DNA from: Runella slithyformis DSM 19594 | Lineage (GTDB): Bacteria > Bacteroidota > Bacteroidia > Cytophagales > Spirosomataceae | Length of the DNA stretch: 64,000 nucleotides | NCBI RefSeq assembly: GCF_000218895.1 | Contig: NC_015704.1 | Location: forward strand, 1 to 64,000 | Direction: 5' to 3' | Shown here: positions 1-8,978 of the stretch, one piece after another | Layout: every line of letters begins with the position of its first letter | Position numbering within the stretch: position 1 is the stretch's first letter | Notes under the pieces: generated by a model | The model's database searches: none | The model's input: only the letters and a program-made list of their open reading frames with translations | What the model was told of the DNA's origin: nothing | Program-made: the position numbers and the translations under genes

Positions 1-57
1 ATATAACGTTAAATTATATTTTTATGTTATTTGAGTAGATGAGTGGCTATATTTACG

Positions 58-498
58 CTATTTGTTCTCAAATGCTCGTCTTAACTCTAAGGCTTTGGAA
101 TCCTTCCCCTCGTCCTCCTTCATTCGTTTTTTAAGATGTTGATAGTACAGATACACTTTATAGTCGTTGGTGTGTTTGTAGTAAATCAACGCTCCAATCA
201 ACGAGCCGGCCACAATACCCATAAAATTATCCACTGAGTCTTGAACCATGTAGTAAGTCAAAAATCCAATGATGAGCGTCAAACCCCAAATCAAGATTAA
301 ACGAATAAACTTCACCTGAATCAATGCCCAAAAGGTCACCGCAGCAACGAAGAATGTCAGCAAGCCATACGACCAATGCAAATCATATACCTGACAGACT
401 TTATATCCCGCAAAAATGCCAATGGCAAGGGCTTCGTAGTCTAAAACCCCAATTGGGTAATCAATTTCTGAATAATGTTTTCCGTACTCCAATTTCAT
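58..498 (-). CDS. Small multi-pass membrane protein, unknown function
   Basis: Protein of 146 aa with three clear hydrophobic segments (about residues 43-60, 64-84 and 92-106), a possible fourth near residue 25, and a charged C-terminal tail rich in K, R, D and E that should face the cytoplasm. It is the last gene of the parA operon: its ATG lies 3 bases past the stop of the RHH gene. I recognise no family. Its position suggests a membrane-linked plasmid function, such as partition or entry into transfer, but that is inference only. Confidence 0.7.
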   Translation of the reverse strand: MKLEYGKHYSEIDYPIGVLDYEALAIGIFAGYKVCQVYDLHWSYGLLTFFVAAVTFWALIQVKFIRLILIWGLTLIIGFLTYYMVQDSVDNFMGIVAGSLIGALIYYKHTNDYKVYLYYQHLKKRMKEDEGKDSKALELRRAFENK

Positions 499-501
499 TC
501 T

Positions 502-771
502 TTACAAATTCTTAAAGTGATCAATCAAAATCTGAGCCACCATGTCTTTGATGTTGATGTCTTGCTCCACCGCTTTGAGTTTGATTTTTTTCATCAATGT
601 TGCGGGGATTTTTACGTTAAACTGTGTAATTTCTTCCTCTGGCTCTTCTACGCTTTTCTTTTGAACCTGCTGTACAGGCTCTACTTTTTGCATGGGCAAA
701 GTAGCGGGTTCTTCCACTAATTTTGTACTCAATTTGCCCAAGCGATTTTTAAATTCCTCACTTACTGCCAT
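502..771 (-). CDS. Ribbon-helix-helix DNA-binding protein, ParA partner
   Basis: An 89-aa protein. The first half is charged, Pro/Gln-rich and probably disordered. The last 40 residues fit an RHH fold: a short strand (TQFNVKIP) followed by two helices (ATLMKKIKLKAVEQ, then INIKDMVAQILIDHF). In many plasmids such a protein, encoded just downstream of parA, is the centromere-binding partner and often also represses the operon (ParG, omega and CopG-like proteins are known examples). RHH dimers usually bind arrays of 7-8 bp repeats. An array of 8-bp repeats lies directly upstream of parA (1425-1480), and similar arrays occur across the backbone, so this is the leading candidate binder. That link is inference. 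Confidence 0.75.
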   Translation of the reverse strand: MAVSEEFKNRLGKLSTKLVEEPATLPMQKVEPVQQVQKKSVEEPEEEITQFNVKIPATLMKKIKLKAVEQDINIKDMVAQILIDHFKNL

Positions 772-785
772 ATTAGTTCGTTTGT

Positions 786-1382
786 TTAAAGTTGTCCAAC
801 TATTTCTTCGGCTAATGCCATCATTTCTTCTCTTGCTTTTTCGTCCTCGATGTTTCCCACGCCATTAGCCACCACAGACCGAATGTAACTTACCCGTTCC
901 ATTACTTTTGTTTTGAGTGTTGGTATCGGGTAACTGTCTAAAATATTTTTAATATCAGCATTCACACTTGTGCGGTGCTTTACCATGTTCAGCACAATGC
1001 CTGCTTTCATGGCTGGGTTTTGTTTTTGGGCCTCAGCAATCAGCGCAATAGTTGCTTTAATAGCCATAACGTCCAAGTAACTCACTTTGGTAGGTACTAA
1101 CACAAAATCCGATATCTCAAATAACGTTGAAAGTTGGTCTGTCAAGTAAGGCGGTGTATCAATAATCAAAATATCCAACTCTGGCACATCCCCTGTGGTA
1201 AGAACTTCCTGTGGTACGAGTGTAATCCCTTCAAGCAAGTCACCCAAGCCTACTACGCTACCTTGTAAGTCGGTATCAAGGATGCCTACTTTGAGCGTAT
1301 CCTTAAATAGAAAAGAAAGGTTTAGTGCCAAAGTAGTCTTGCCTACTCCCCCCTTCTGATGTGCCACGGTTATTACTTTCAT
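786..1382 (-). CDS. parA: ParA-family partition ATPase (short type)
   Basis: A 198-aa P-loop ATPase. The deviant Walker A motif KGGVGKTT lies at residues 10-17, the LDTDLQGS motif at about 35-42, and Walker B (LDILIIDTPP) near residue 72. The length matches the short ParA class (ParF, delta), which lacks an N-terminal helix-turn-helix and needs a separate DNA-binding partner, here the downstream RHH gene 14 bases away. It should drive plasmid segregation by ATP-dependent movement on the nucleoid. The gene is transcribed away from the tra operon. The intergenic region holds an octamer array that could act as operator and centromere. Confidence 0.93.
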   Translation of the reverse strand: MKVITVAHQKGGVGKTTLALNLSFLFKDTLKVGILDTDLQGSVVGLGDLLEGITLVPQEVLTTGDVPELDILIIDTPPYLTDQLSTLFEISDFVLVPTKVSYLDVMAIKATIALIAEAQKQNPAMKAGIVLNMVKHRTSVNADIKNILDSYPIPTLKTKVMERVSYIRSVVANGVGNIEDEKAREEMMALAEEIVGQL

Positions 1383-1424
1383 CGGTTTTTATAAAGTCTT
1401 TTTCTGAGGCAAATCAACTAATAA

Positions 1425-1480
1425 ATAGTAAAATATCAAAATAAAAATGTATCTGAATAGAAAAATATTAAAATATCTTA
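1425..1480. repeat. Octamer array 1 (parA/traE intergenic)
   Basis: Seven consecutive 8-bp units in register, resembling MTAKNNAA (for example ATATCAAA and ATATTAAA). It sits between divergent parA and traE, in the 268-bp intergenic region. Candidate operator and parS for the RHH protein. The rest of this region is AT-rich, with no other structure I can support. Confidence 0.7.
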
Positions 1481-1650
1481 CTGAAACCCTGTCAAGTTTT
1501 AACGCCACACAATTCCTTGATTTATACATGAATAAAGATACATTACAGTTTTAAATAAATAATTTTTATTATTTTAACGGCCTTAATAATAAATAAAATG
1601 ATTTATTTTGCGTTTGAAAATTAATCATAAACCAAAATAAACACGTATTG

Positions 1651-1968
1651 ATGAAAAGGAAGGTTCACTACCTATGGGGAGTTGCATTAACAATAGCGAC
1701 TTTAACCCAATCCAACGCACAGAACGCAGGAATTCAACGAGGCGCACAGGTTATTGAGCAACAAGCCACCGCTTTGCAGTCTTATTTCCAACCTGTAACC
1801 ACTATTATCTATGTCATAGCCGCCATTGTGGGCTTAGTCGGTGGATTTCGGATTTATAGCAAGTGGCAAAATGGTGATCAAGATACTCAAAAAGCCGCCG
1901 TGGGTTGGATGGGAGCCATTTTGTTCATTTTAGCCATTGCTGCTACCCTGCAAGCTGTCTTCTTTTAA
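1651..1968 (+). CDS. traE: Conjugal transfer protein TraE (DUF4134), first copy
   Basis: A 105-aa protein with a signal-like N-terminus ending in SNAQN, then two hydrophobic segments flanking a conserved turn (GGFRIYSKWQNGD). This is the DUF4134/TraE pattern of Bacteroidota conjugation systems, a small inner-membrane protein comparable to VirB2/VirB3-sized components. The ATG at 1651 is preferred over an in-frame TTG directly before it. It is the first gene of the mating-pore operon, and the next gene starts 4 bases after its stop. Two further genes carry the same motif. Confidence 0.85.
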   Translation: MKRKVHYLWGVALTIATLTQSNAQNAGIQRGAQVIEQQATALQSYFQPVTTIIYVIAAIVGLVGGFRIYSKWQNGDQDTQKAAVGWMGAILFILAIAATLQAVFF

Positions 1969-1972
1969 GCCG

Positions 1973-2362
1973 ATGAAACGACTCCAATATATCGTTTTTT
2001 CATTTTTGCTGACCGCACTAATGAATGAATATACATTTGCTCAATCAGTAGATTTGACGAAGAAAAGCGGGTTTTCGAGGGTGGGAATTGGTGAACAATT
2101 CACTGATCCCTTACACAATAACCTGTCTATGTTCGTCACATTTACTTATTTAGTTTGCGGTCTAATGGGATTGATCGGTGGGTTACGCATTTATAACCGT
2201 TGGCAATTGGGCGAAAGCGAGCATATTACGATTGAAATTTGGCGGTGGGTGGCAGCGATACTCGCCGTGCTTGCCATCACCACAGGTCTAAGTGCCTACG
2301 TTTCAGAAATGGAAGTAGGTTCTCGGCGAGTTATTCAACAAGATTTTGGAATTAACCCTTAA
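1973..2362 (+). CDS. TraE-like DUF4134 paralogue, second copy
   Basis: A 129-aa protein starting at the ATG at 1973; an upstream in-frame extension would overlap traE and is unlikely. It has a signal peptide (cleavage near FAQSV), then two membrane segments around GGLRIYNRWQLGE, which matches GGFRIYSKWQNGD in the preceding gene. This suggests a diverged tandem duplicate of traE. It probably forms part of the inner-membrane pore, but whether the copies are structural subunits or accessory forms cannot be read from sequence. Confidence 0.75.
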   Translation: MKRLQYIVFSFLLTALMNEYTFAQSVDLTKKSGFSRVGIGEQFTDPLHNNLSMFVTFTYLVCGLMGLIGGLRIYNRWQLGESEHITIEIWRWVAAILAVLAITTGLSAYVSEMEVGSRRVIQQDFGINP

Positions 2363-2364
2363 CG

Positions 2365-2784
2365 ATGGATTCATTCTACGCCATAGCCCGAAATACCTGC
2401 CTATCACTGGCAGCAGCCGCTGCGGTGATTGCAGGATTACGGCTCTTTCAAAAATGGAACCGAGGTGAAGAAGTAGAAGGAATGATTTTTATTTGGTTGA
2501 TAGGTATTTTGTTTGCGGGTGGCATCGTAGTCATGGTAGATAATTTTATTGTGGGTGGGGCTTATGTCTTCTTCACGGGAATTTCAGGAACGGCAGAGGG
2601 TCTTTCCATTGAAATCTACCAAGCTTCATTGCTACTCGGTATCGTCATTACAATTGTGGGAGTCATCAAAATCTACCGAAAATTTCAAAATGGAGAAGAA
2701 GACATTTACGAGTATATGCTCAAATGGTTCGGGTCATTGTTGTTTTTGTTCAGTATGGGTTATTTAATCAGTGCAATTCTATGA
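2365..2784 (+). CDS. Double-repeat DUF4134-like membrane protein
   Basis: A 139-aa protein without an obvious cleavable signal. It carries the TraE-type motif twice: AGLRLFQKWNRGEE at about residue 23 and VGVIKIYRKFQNGEE at about residue 95, each followed by a hydrophobic segment. It therefore looks like an internal duplication of the unit seen once in each of the two preceding genes. It has four predicted membrane segments. Its stop overlaps the ATG of traF by 4 bases (ATGA), so translation is probably coupled. Function in the transfer pore is inferred from position. Confidence 0.72.
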   Translation: MDSFYAIARNTCLSLAAAAAVIAGLRLFQKWNRGEEVEGMIFIWLIGILFAGGIVVMVDNFIVGGAYVFFTGISGTAEGLSIEIYQASLLLGIVITIVGVIKIYRKFQNGEEDIYEYMLKWFGSLLFLFSMGYLISAIL

Positions 2785-3113
2785 AATCTTTTCCTATTTT
2801 TAGAGGTGTGGACAATGAAATTGAGTTTCGAGGACTACGAGGCAAACATTTCTACTACGCCGCCGTCGGAATCATTGCCAGTATTTTCCTGACGCTGTTT
2901 TTGTACATCATCGGTTTGAATACACTAATTGCAATTTCGGTATTGCTAATTAGTGCAGGCAGTACGCTTTTTTATACCTATGATGCCAATAAACGGCACG
3001 GACGCTGGGGTGCAATCAAATTGGCTGTCAAAAACCACAAGCCCTTTTTTGTTTACCAAAATCGTTCTTTTACCCGATTGGTCGAAATACGAACTTTATC
3101 CAAACGCAAGTGA
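2781..3113 (+). CDS. traF: Conjugal transfer protein TraF (DUF4133, VirB3-like)
   Basis: A 110-aa protein. The start is the ATG at 2781, which overlaps the previous stop. It has a short N-terminus (FPIFRGVDNEIEFRGLRGKH), two adjacent hydrophobic segments (about 28-70) and a basic C-terminus. The FRG...GLRGKHFYYAA signature is typical of Bacteroides TraF/DUF4133. The VirB3-like role and its place directly before the VirB4-like ATPase traG agree with the order in known type IV secretion operons. Confidence 0.87.
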   Translation: MKSFPIFRGVDNEIEFRGLRGKHFYYAAVGIIASIFLTLFLYIIGLNTLIAISVLLISAGSTLFYTYDANKRHGRWGAIKLAVKNHKPFFVYQNRSFTRLVEIRTLSKRK

Positions 3114-5632
3114 AAAGTATCAACCCAAATAAGGCAAAAAACCTTGAAACGCTCTTCCCTATTTTGGCCGTGGATGCCGAAACGGACATTATCGTTTCCA
3201 AAAATGCAGATTTGACGGTAGCTTTTGAAATGAAAGTCCCTGAAATCTTCGCCATTTCGGATAGCGAATACGATACGCTCCACGATGTGTTGGTTAGGGC
3301 AATCAAGATTCTGCCCATTGGCTACATGATTCATAAACAGGATATGTTTATTGAGGATGATTACAACCCGAATTTTGAAAGTGAATTTCTGCAATCCAAC
3401 AATTATGTGGCTTGGGAAAACGAACGACATTTTGCAGAACGCCCCTACTTGCGACATCGTTGCTATTTGTACATTACTCGGCCTGCTTCTTCGCCTTTGA
3501 AACGAACCAGTCAGCAGTCCTCACTACTCAAACGGCATTTAGTACCCAAGGAAATCCAAGACCCGAAAACATGGATTGAATTTACGGATATTGTGAATCA
3601 ATTCGAGGCAACCTTCAACGATTCTGGAAAGGTAACGCTGAATAAGTTGAACAAAGACGAAATTCTCGGTACAAAAACTGAAACGGGGCTTTTTCAAAAA
3701 TACTTTTCGCTTTCGTTCGATGACGAAGCGTTGTATGACCTCGAAACAAAAGACGGTTTGAAAGTGGCAGGTAACACGACTTACACCTACGCCATTACCG
3801 AACTCAACGATTTCCCGAATAATTTGCAAAATTCGGCTCGACTTGAACAGTTTTCCACCGACAGCAGTCACTTCCCCATTTCAACGGGTTCGACACTGGG
3901 AATGATGCTCTCTTGTAATCACGTATATAACCAAGCGTTAGTAGTTTGCGACGGTGATGCAATGGTAAACGAAATGGTCGGAGAAGTACGCAGACACTAT
4001 TCTTTTTCGGCATGGTCGAAGGAAAACGAGGTGAGTATTTCAGCCAAAGATGCCTTTATGGAAGAAGTAAAAGCCAACAACCGCAAGGTCGTAAAAGCAC
4101 ATTTCAATGTCATGGTTTTTCACCGAGACCCCGAAATCGCAGATAACTACCGCTCATTGGCAGCGGCGGCGATTTCTAAGTTAGGCTTCAAGCCCAAGCT
4201 CGCTACTTGGGACGCTGAAACATTATTTTGGGCGTGTATTCCTGGGAATATTTCTGAAATTGGAACGGACAATTTAGCTACTTGCTTTTTGGAAGAGGCT
4301 ACTGCGATTTGGAATGTGGAAACCAATTACCAAGACGGTTTTTTCAATAAAAATGGGGTTTTGCTCACTGACCGCTTTGGCCGACCGTGTATGGTGGATC
4401 CATTTTTTGCTCCGTTGGAAAAAGGTTTGATTTCGAATCGAAATTTTATGGTCATTGGTCCATCAGGGTCGGGTAAGTCGTTTACAATGAACAACATCAT
4501 TTACTACTTGCTTTCACACGGCGTCCACATCAGCATGGTGGATGTGGGACACTCATACAAACGCCTCTGCAAACTCATGGGTGGAAGATACATCACTTAC
4601 GAAACGGACAATCCCATTAACTTCAATCCCTTCTATATGAAGGATTTGAACCCCGACGAAGAAACCAAAGATGCTTTGGCTAACTTGTTGATGGCTCTGT
4701 GGAAGAAAGACGGGGAACGGTCGTCAAAGTCAGAGGAAGTAACTATTTCGAGCATTGTTCACGAATACTATGTATCACTACGTCGCAATCGAAATGACGG
4801 AAACGATATTTTTCCGTGTTTCGACAGCTTTTATGAGTTCACCCAAAATAAATACCCTGACATCTTTAAGCAAAATCAAGGGCGTTCAGAAAAGGAATTT
4901 GACTTGCAAAATTTCTTGTACGTATTACGACCTTATTACAAAGGTGGGCAATATGACTACTTGCTCAATTCTCGGCAAAACATTGACCTCATGGATTTAC
5001 CTTTCGTAATCTATGAGTTAGATAATATCAAAGACCACCCAGTACTTTTTCCCGTGACAACCATTATGATTATGAATACCTACGTTCGTAAACTATTCAG
5101 TGTCAAAGGCGTTTTGAAAATGTTGGTTATTGAAGAGGCATGGAAAGCTTTGGCAAAAGATAGCTTTTCGGACTTCTTACGATGGTGTTCCAAGACTGTT
5201 CGGAAGCATTATGGCTCGTTGGGAGTAGTTACGCAGGAAGTAGATGATTTGGTCGGAAACGCTATCGTCAAAGATGCTATTATCAACAATTCACCCATTA
5301 AGTTTCTGCTCGACCAGAGCAATTATGAGAAACGTTTTGGCGAAATCATGCAGACGCTGGCACTATCAGAAAAGCAAGCGAACATCATTTTGAGTATTAA
5401 CAAAGGCAAAAACCCAAATCGGCCACCGTACAAAGAGCTGGCGTTGCTGCTGGGCGATTACTGTAAAGTTTATGGCGTTGAGGTTTCCAAAACCGCTTAT
5501 GGAACATTCACAACGGAGCGGCGAGAAGTGGAGGAAATTCAAGACTTAGCCCAAAACAAGTACAACGGCAACCTTGAAAATGCCGTAAAAGCATGGGCAA
5601 ATGGTGAACGAACAACTGTTTTTCAACCCTAA
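3110..5632 (+). CDS. traG: TraG, VirB4-type conjugation ATPase
   Basis: An 840-aa protein, the usual TraG length. GTG start at 3110 overlaps the traF stop (GTGA). The N-terminal half is the VirB4/CagE-type domain. The C-terminal half is a P-loop ATPase with Walker A GPSGSGKS near residue 450 and Walker B followed by EEAW (MLVIEEAWKAL) near 670, then TQEVDDL and a Q-rich sensor region. It should power pilus assembly or substrate passage at the inner membrane. No frameshift is seen. Confidence 0.96.
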   Translation: MKSINPNKAKNLETLFPILAVDAETDIIVSKNADLTVAFEMKVPEIFAISDSEYDTLHDVLVRAIKILPIGYMIHKQDMFIEDDYNPNFESEFLQSNNYVAWENERHFAERPYLRHRCYLYITRPASSPLKRTSQQSSLLKRHLVPKEIQDPKTWIEFTDIVNQFEATFNDSGKVTLNKLNKDEILGTKTETGLFQKYFSLSFDDEALYDLETKDGLKVAGNTTYTYAITELNDFPNNLQNSARLEQFSTDSSHFPISTGSTLGMMLSCNHVYNQALVVCDGDAMVNEMVGEVRRHYSFSAWSKENEVSISAKDAFMEEVKANNRKVVKAHFNVMVFHRDPEIADNYRSLAAAAISKLGFKPKLATWDAETLFWACIPGNISEIGTDNLATCFLEEATAIWNVETNYQDGFFNKNGVLLTDRFGRPCMVDPFFAPLEKGLISNRNFMVIGPSGSGKSFTMNNIIYYLLSHGVHISMVDVGHSYKRLCKLMGGRYITYETDNPINFNPFYMKDLNPDEETKDALANLLMALWKKDGERSSKSEEVTISSIVHEYYVSLRRNRNDGNDIFPCFDSFYEFTQNKYPDIFKQNQGRSEKEFDLQNFLYVLRPYYKGGQYDYLLNSRQNIDLMDLPFVIYELDNIKDHPVLFPVTTIMIMNTYVRKLFSVKGVLKMLVIEEAWKALAKDSFSDFLRWCSKTVRKHYGSLGVVTQEVDDLVGNAIVKDAIINNSPIKFLLDQSNYEKRFGEIMQTLALSEKQANIILSINKGKNPNRPPYKELALLLGDYCKVYGVEVSKTAYGTFTTERREVEEIQDLAQNKYNGNLENAVKAWANGERTTVFQP

Positions 5633-5643
5633 TATCTATTCCC

Positions 5644-6645
5644 ATGATACATCTAAAACCCTTAAAATTACTCGTTCTGACAGGTTTATTGAGCTTTTTT
5701 CAATTGAAAGCCCATGCACAGTTTGTTGTATCAGACCCTCTGCACACGGCTGTTACGCAGCTTATCAAACTATTGCAAGACCCTTCTTTTAAAACCTTGG
5801 TCAAGAATGTCGAAAAGTTAAAAAAAGTAGCCAGCGGCGTACAGCAATTTCACAGGGGAACGCAATTGGTTTCGACTATTACCCAAACGACTTCGATGCT
5901 TAACCAAATGGCCAATTCGATTGGCAAAGATGGGCATATCTATCCTGCCGAGTACCAAATGATTATTCAGGATTTCCAAGGTTTAACCAAAGCGGGTACG
6001 GACATATTGAAAGATATGAGGCAATCTACCTCACAAAATATTCTGGAAATGAATGATTCTGAACGAATGAACTGGCTCAATATGGCGCATGAGAGAGCAG
6101 GAAAATTCCACAATTTGGTACAGTCTTACTACAATCGAATCCGAGCCATGTCTATGCGGAGGGCAGGCAACTTGCGTGACCGCCAAGCTACGGCTAAACT
6201 CTATGACATTGCTTTGGCAAACGTTACAACCAATCCATTAGGTGGGAATTTTAACTTTAACAATGGCAACGAACAAGCTTATGATGCTTTTTACCCTGAG
6301 GGAACTTCTGTTTTGGACAACTATACTGAAACCGAAGATGCTGTCAAAATGCGGCAAGCCCAAGAAGATTTCAATAAACGCCTCTTAAATTACCAAGATG
6401 AGTTACAAATAGCTGAAATGAAAGCTCAACGTATAGCTTTATCCATGAAAATCGCAGAAGGATACCGACCGATTGAAAACTGGGCTGGAACAAAAACGGT
6501 AGGTTGGGCAACCCCTGATGGTAAAGAGATTTCCAAAGAAGAATTTGAGGTCATTGTCAAAATACTTGGGCGAGAATTACTGGTTCCGATGCGAGAAGAA
6601 CTGACCAAAAAATACCGAATTGATGAAGGCATTAAACTGAAATAG
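5644..6645 (+). CDS. Periplasmic conjugal transfer protein, TraI/DUF4141-like position (VirB5-like)
   Basis: A 333-aa protein with a signal peptide ending in KAHAQ. The mature part is largely helical with Gln-, Asn- and Lys-rich coiled-coil stretches (about residues 60-150 and 235-280). In Bacteroidota tra operons the slot between traG and traJ holds such a secreted helical protein (often named TraI, DUF4141). I assign the role from position and architecture rather than a sharp motif. It ends one base before the ATG of traJ. Confidence 0.7.
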   Translation: MIHLKPLKLLVLTGLLSFFQLKAHAQFVVSDPLHTAVTQLIKLLQDPSFKTLVKNVEKLKKVASGVQQFHRGTQLVSTITQTTSMLNQMANSIGKDGHIYPAEYQMIIQDFQGLTKAGTDILKDMRQSTSQNILEMNDSERMNWLNMAHERAGKFHNLVQSYYNRIRAMSMRRAGNLRDRQATAKLYDIALANVTTNPLGGNFNFNNGNEQAYDAFYPEGTSVLDNYTETEDAVKMRQAQEDFNKRLLNYQDELQIAEMKAQRIALSMKIAEGYRPIENWAGTKTVGWATPDGKEISKEEFEVIVKILGRELLVPMREELTKKYRIDEGIKLK

Positions 6646-6646
6646 C

Positions 6647-7912
6647 ATGAACTTCGATATTCTAAAAACCCTCGAACAGGTCTATCAAAGCACCCTGACG
6701 AGCTCTAATAGTGCGGCTGAGAAAATTGAAGTCAGCATACGTGCAGCTGCGGGGATTGGAGCATTGGTGTATATCTTTTCGAGACTAATTGGGCAAATTT
6801 CCCGTAACGAACCGATTGATTTTTTTCCGTATCTACGTCCGTTTTTAATGGTGTTGCTTATTGCCTCTGCGCCCAAGATGTGCGATGTAATGGACGCTTT
6901 TGGCAAGAAAACAGTAGGTTTGGTCAACGCATCAAACGGAGATTTGTACGAAAAGGTCAAGAAGAATACCGAAATGATACAAAAGAAAATTCGGGAGAAG
7001 TGGGATGAAATTGGTACGAATCCGCAACGCTACAAAGAAATTTTCGGTGGTAATCTGAACGAAGACCGTGAAGCATTTATGGGTCTGGGTAGCGTAGGCG
7101 TTGATTTTAAAATTGGATTCCAGCGATTTTCAGAGGAATTTAAGTTTCAAATTTTGTCTGCCCTTCAAGATATTCTGATGGCAATCATGCACTTGGCCGA
7201 AGCCATTTTATTCTTAATTTCCATCTGTTATCGTCTCGTACTAAGAATGGGCGCACCCATTGCTTTTGTATTGGCCATATTTCCTGGCTTTACTCAAAAC
7301 ATCGCCAGTTGGTTTGGTAGTTACATCAACTACACACTTATGCCTACCGTAGCTGCTTTATACAGCAGCATTGCATTTGCCGCTTCTGATGCCTACCTGA
7401 ACGCCTACGATCCTGCGGCGGCTGTACAGTCAGGAGGAGCTGAGGCACAGCAACCCGAATACCTGGGATTGGCTTACATCGCCCTACTCGTCATGTTTTT
7501 AATTGGTTATTTTCAAGTTCCATCTATGACCAATATGCTCGTAACCGTGGGAGGAGTAGGTGCTATGGTGCAAGGTGCTACTCGTATGGCCAATCAAACG
7601 CTTGGCAGTGCGACTTCATCTGTTGCCAAGGGAACGGCAGGGGCCAGTACTCGGATATTGAGGGATACGGGCAGAGCTTCATTAGACGGTTTAGGGAACA
7701 TTCCTAAAAATGTTTCAGCAGGTGTCCAGCAAGGTTCTAACAAAGGTGCAACGTATGGCCCACAAGGAAAAGTAGTTGGTGGGGTAATTGGCGGAGTCGG
7801 TGGTTTGGCAAAATCTACGATTGGGGCAACCGCTATCGGAGCCTTAAAAGCCACCAAACAAGAGGGTAAACGCCAAAGGAATCGCTTAGATAGTAAAATT
7901 AACCGTCTGTAA
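6647..7912 (+). CDS. traJ: Conjugal transfer protein TraJ (VirB6/TrbL-like membrane protein)
   Basis: A 421-aa polytopic inner-membrane protein. It has an N-terminal soluble/TM region with FPYLRPFLMVLLIASAP, a central block of five to six hydrophobic segments (about 170-300) including the RMGAPIAFVLAIFPGF loop, and a Gly/Ala/Thr-rich C-terminal tail (from about 310) that ends very basic. These features fit TraJ of Bacteroides-type systems, the analogue of VirB6, which forms the inner-membrane channel. Close packing with its neighbours indicates the same transcript. Confidence 0.9.
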   Translation: MNFDILKTLEQVYQSTLTSSNSAAEKIEVSIRAAAGIGALVYIFSRLIGQISRNEPIDFFPYLRPFLMVLLIASAPKMCDVMDAFGKKTVGLVNASNGDLYEKVKKNTEMIQKKIREKWDEIGTNPQRYKEIFGGNLNEDREAFMGLGSVGVDFKIGFQRFSEEFKFQILSALQDILMAIMHLAEAILFLISICYRLVLRMGAPIAFVLAIFPGFTQNIASWFGSYINYTLMPTVAALYSSIAFAASDAYLNAYDPAAAVQSGGAEAQQPEYLGLAYIALLVMFLIGYFQVPSMTNMLVTVGGVGAMVQGATRMANQTLGSATSSVAKGTAGASTRILRDTGRASLDGLGNIPKNVSAGVQQGSNKGATYGPQGKVVGGVIGGVGGLAKSTIGATAIGALKATKQEGKRQRNRLDSKINRL

Positions 7913-7916
7913 ACCC

Positions 7917-8126
7917 ATGCTTTTAAAATCATTTCAATACCAGAATAACCTACTGTATGGCCACCGAAAAACGCTCAATTTCTATCTTGGAGCGTTGGGA
8001 CTATTGGCCTTCATGACGATTGTAATAGTGGTTTGGTCTTTCAAAAAATACCAACAGCATACCGCTAAAACGTATGTTTTTCATCCAAAAGGGGCATCCA
8101 TTGAAATTTACGACGACAAAAAATGA
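7917..8126 (+). CDS. Small single-pass membrane protein in tra operon
   Basis: A 69-aa protein with one membrane segment (about 24-43, YLGALGLLAFMTIVIVVW) and a short periplasmic C-terminus. It lies between traJ and traK, starting 5 bases after traJ and overlapping the traK start by 4 bases (ATGA). I recognise no named family. Its place and topology suggest a small structural part of the transfer apparatus. The N-terminal part (KSFQYQNNLLYGHRK) resembles the start of TraK-type proteins, so a partial duplicate is possible. Confidence 0.65.
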   Translation: MLLKSFQYQNNLLYGHRKTLNFYLGALGLLAFMTIVIVVWSFKKYQQHTAKTYVFHPKGASIEIYDDKK

Positions 8127-8737
8127 AAGAATTATTGCAATTGGAAAAAGACTTCCAGCGAGGTAGGCTACTGGTCATCGTGGCATTTGCCTGTTCATTT
8201 CTCATCTCTATTACGGCAGTGGTACTGGCGTTCAAATACAGTAATGATTTCTCAAAACGCATCTATTTAGTCAATCGAGGTGAGGCCATTGAAGTAACCT
8301 GCGGAGACGTAACCGACAATCGCCCAGCCGAAGCTCGTCATCACGTAAGCCGTTTTCACGAACTATTTTTCAATGTTTCGCCTGACCCGAAATCCATTGA
8401 CGACAACATGAAAAAAGCGTTGTTCCTCTGTGATGAGTCTGCAAAGAAGCTACACGATAACCTCAGTGAGCAGAATTTTTACCGTGAAATGATACAGGGA
8501 AACGTAACCCAACGAGTTAAAATAGATTCTGTTTTAACGGATTTACGAATCTATCCTTACCGAACCATCACCTACGCAACGCTTATCCAAGAACGAGCTA
8601 CTGCTATTTCAGAAAGGCAACTTATTACGCAAACTTATCTGGTGGACATCAATCGTTCCGATAATTCACCCAACGGTTTTTTGATGCGTGATTTCCAAAT
8701 TCTTACTTCCAAAATTGTGCGGGAACGTTCAAAATAG
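8123..8737 (+). CDS. traK: Conjugal transfer protein TraK (VirB8-like)
   Basis: A 204-aa bitopic protein: short cytoplasmic N-terminus, one membrane segment (about 17-38) and a periplasmic domain containing the conserved HHVSRFHELFFNVSPD region typical of Bacteroides TraK. The family is structurally related to VirB8, which nucleates the pore. The length is as expected. It starts inside the previous gene's stop and is followed 2 bases later by the next gene. Confidence 0.92.
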   Translation: MKELLQLEKDFQRGRLLVIVAFACSFLISITAVVLAFKYSNDFSKRIYLVNRGEAIEVTCGDVTDNRPAEARHHVSRFHELFFNVSPDPKSIDDNMKKALFLCDESAKKLHDNLSEQNFYREMIQGNVTQRVKIDSVLTDLRIYPYRTITYATLIQERATAISERQLITQTYLVDINRSDNSPNGFLMRDFQILTSKIVRERSK

Positions 8738-8739
8738 CC

Positions 8740-8964
8740 ATGCGCTCATTATTCAGAAAAACAAAAAAAGAGGAAGAACATCCCGCTTTTCAAGTGGGAG
8801 AACAAGTAGGTAGATGGTTTTCGGAACTGACTATTAAAATAGCAAACTATCTAAATAGCTGGCAACACCGAGTAGGATTTCGGCTAAGAAACGTACTGAT
8901 TTTAAGCATTTTGCTTTTACTATTCGCATGGTTCATCTGGCAAATAAGGAATGCTTTTAATTGA
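8740..8964 (+). CDS. TraL-like small membrane protein
   Basis: A 74-aa protein with a charged N-terminus (RKTKKEEEH), a middle amphipathic part and one C-terminal membrane segment (about 50-68). It fills the position of traL between traK and traM in Bacteroidota operons, where a small membrane protein of this kind is expected. Its coding sequence contains an in-frame octamer array (8831-8862) that encodes TIKIANYLNS. The TraL name is by position only. Confidence 0.7.
   Translation: MRSLFRKTKKEEEHPAFQVGEQVGRWFSELTIKIANYLNSWQHRVGFRLRNVLILSILLLLFAWFIWQIRNAFN
8831..8862. repeat. Octamer array inside traL-like gene
   Basis: Four 8-bp units in register (for example CTATTAAA and CTATCTAA) lying within a coding sequence. 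Same family as the array upstream of parA. Confidence 0.6.
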
Positions 8965-8978
8965 AATTTTCATCAACA

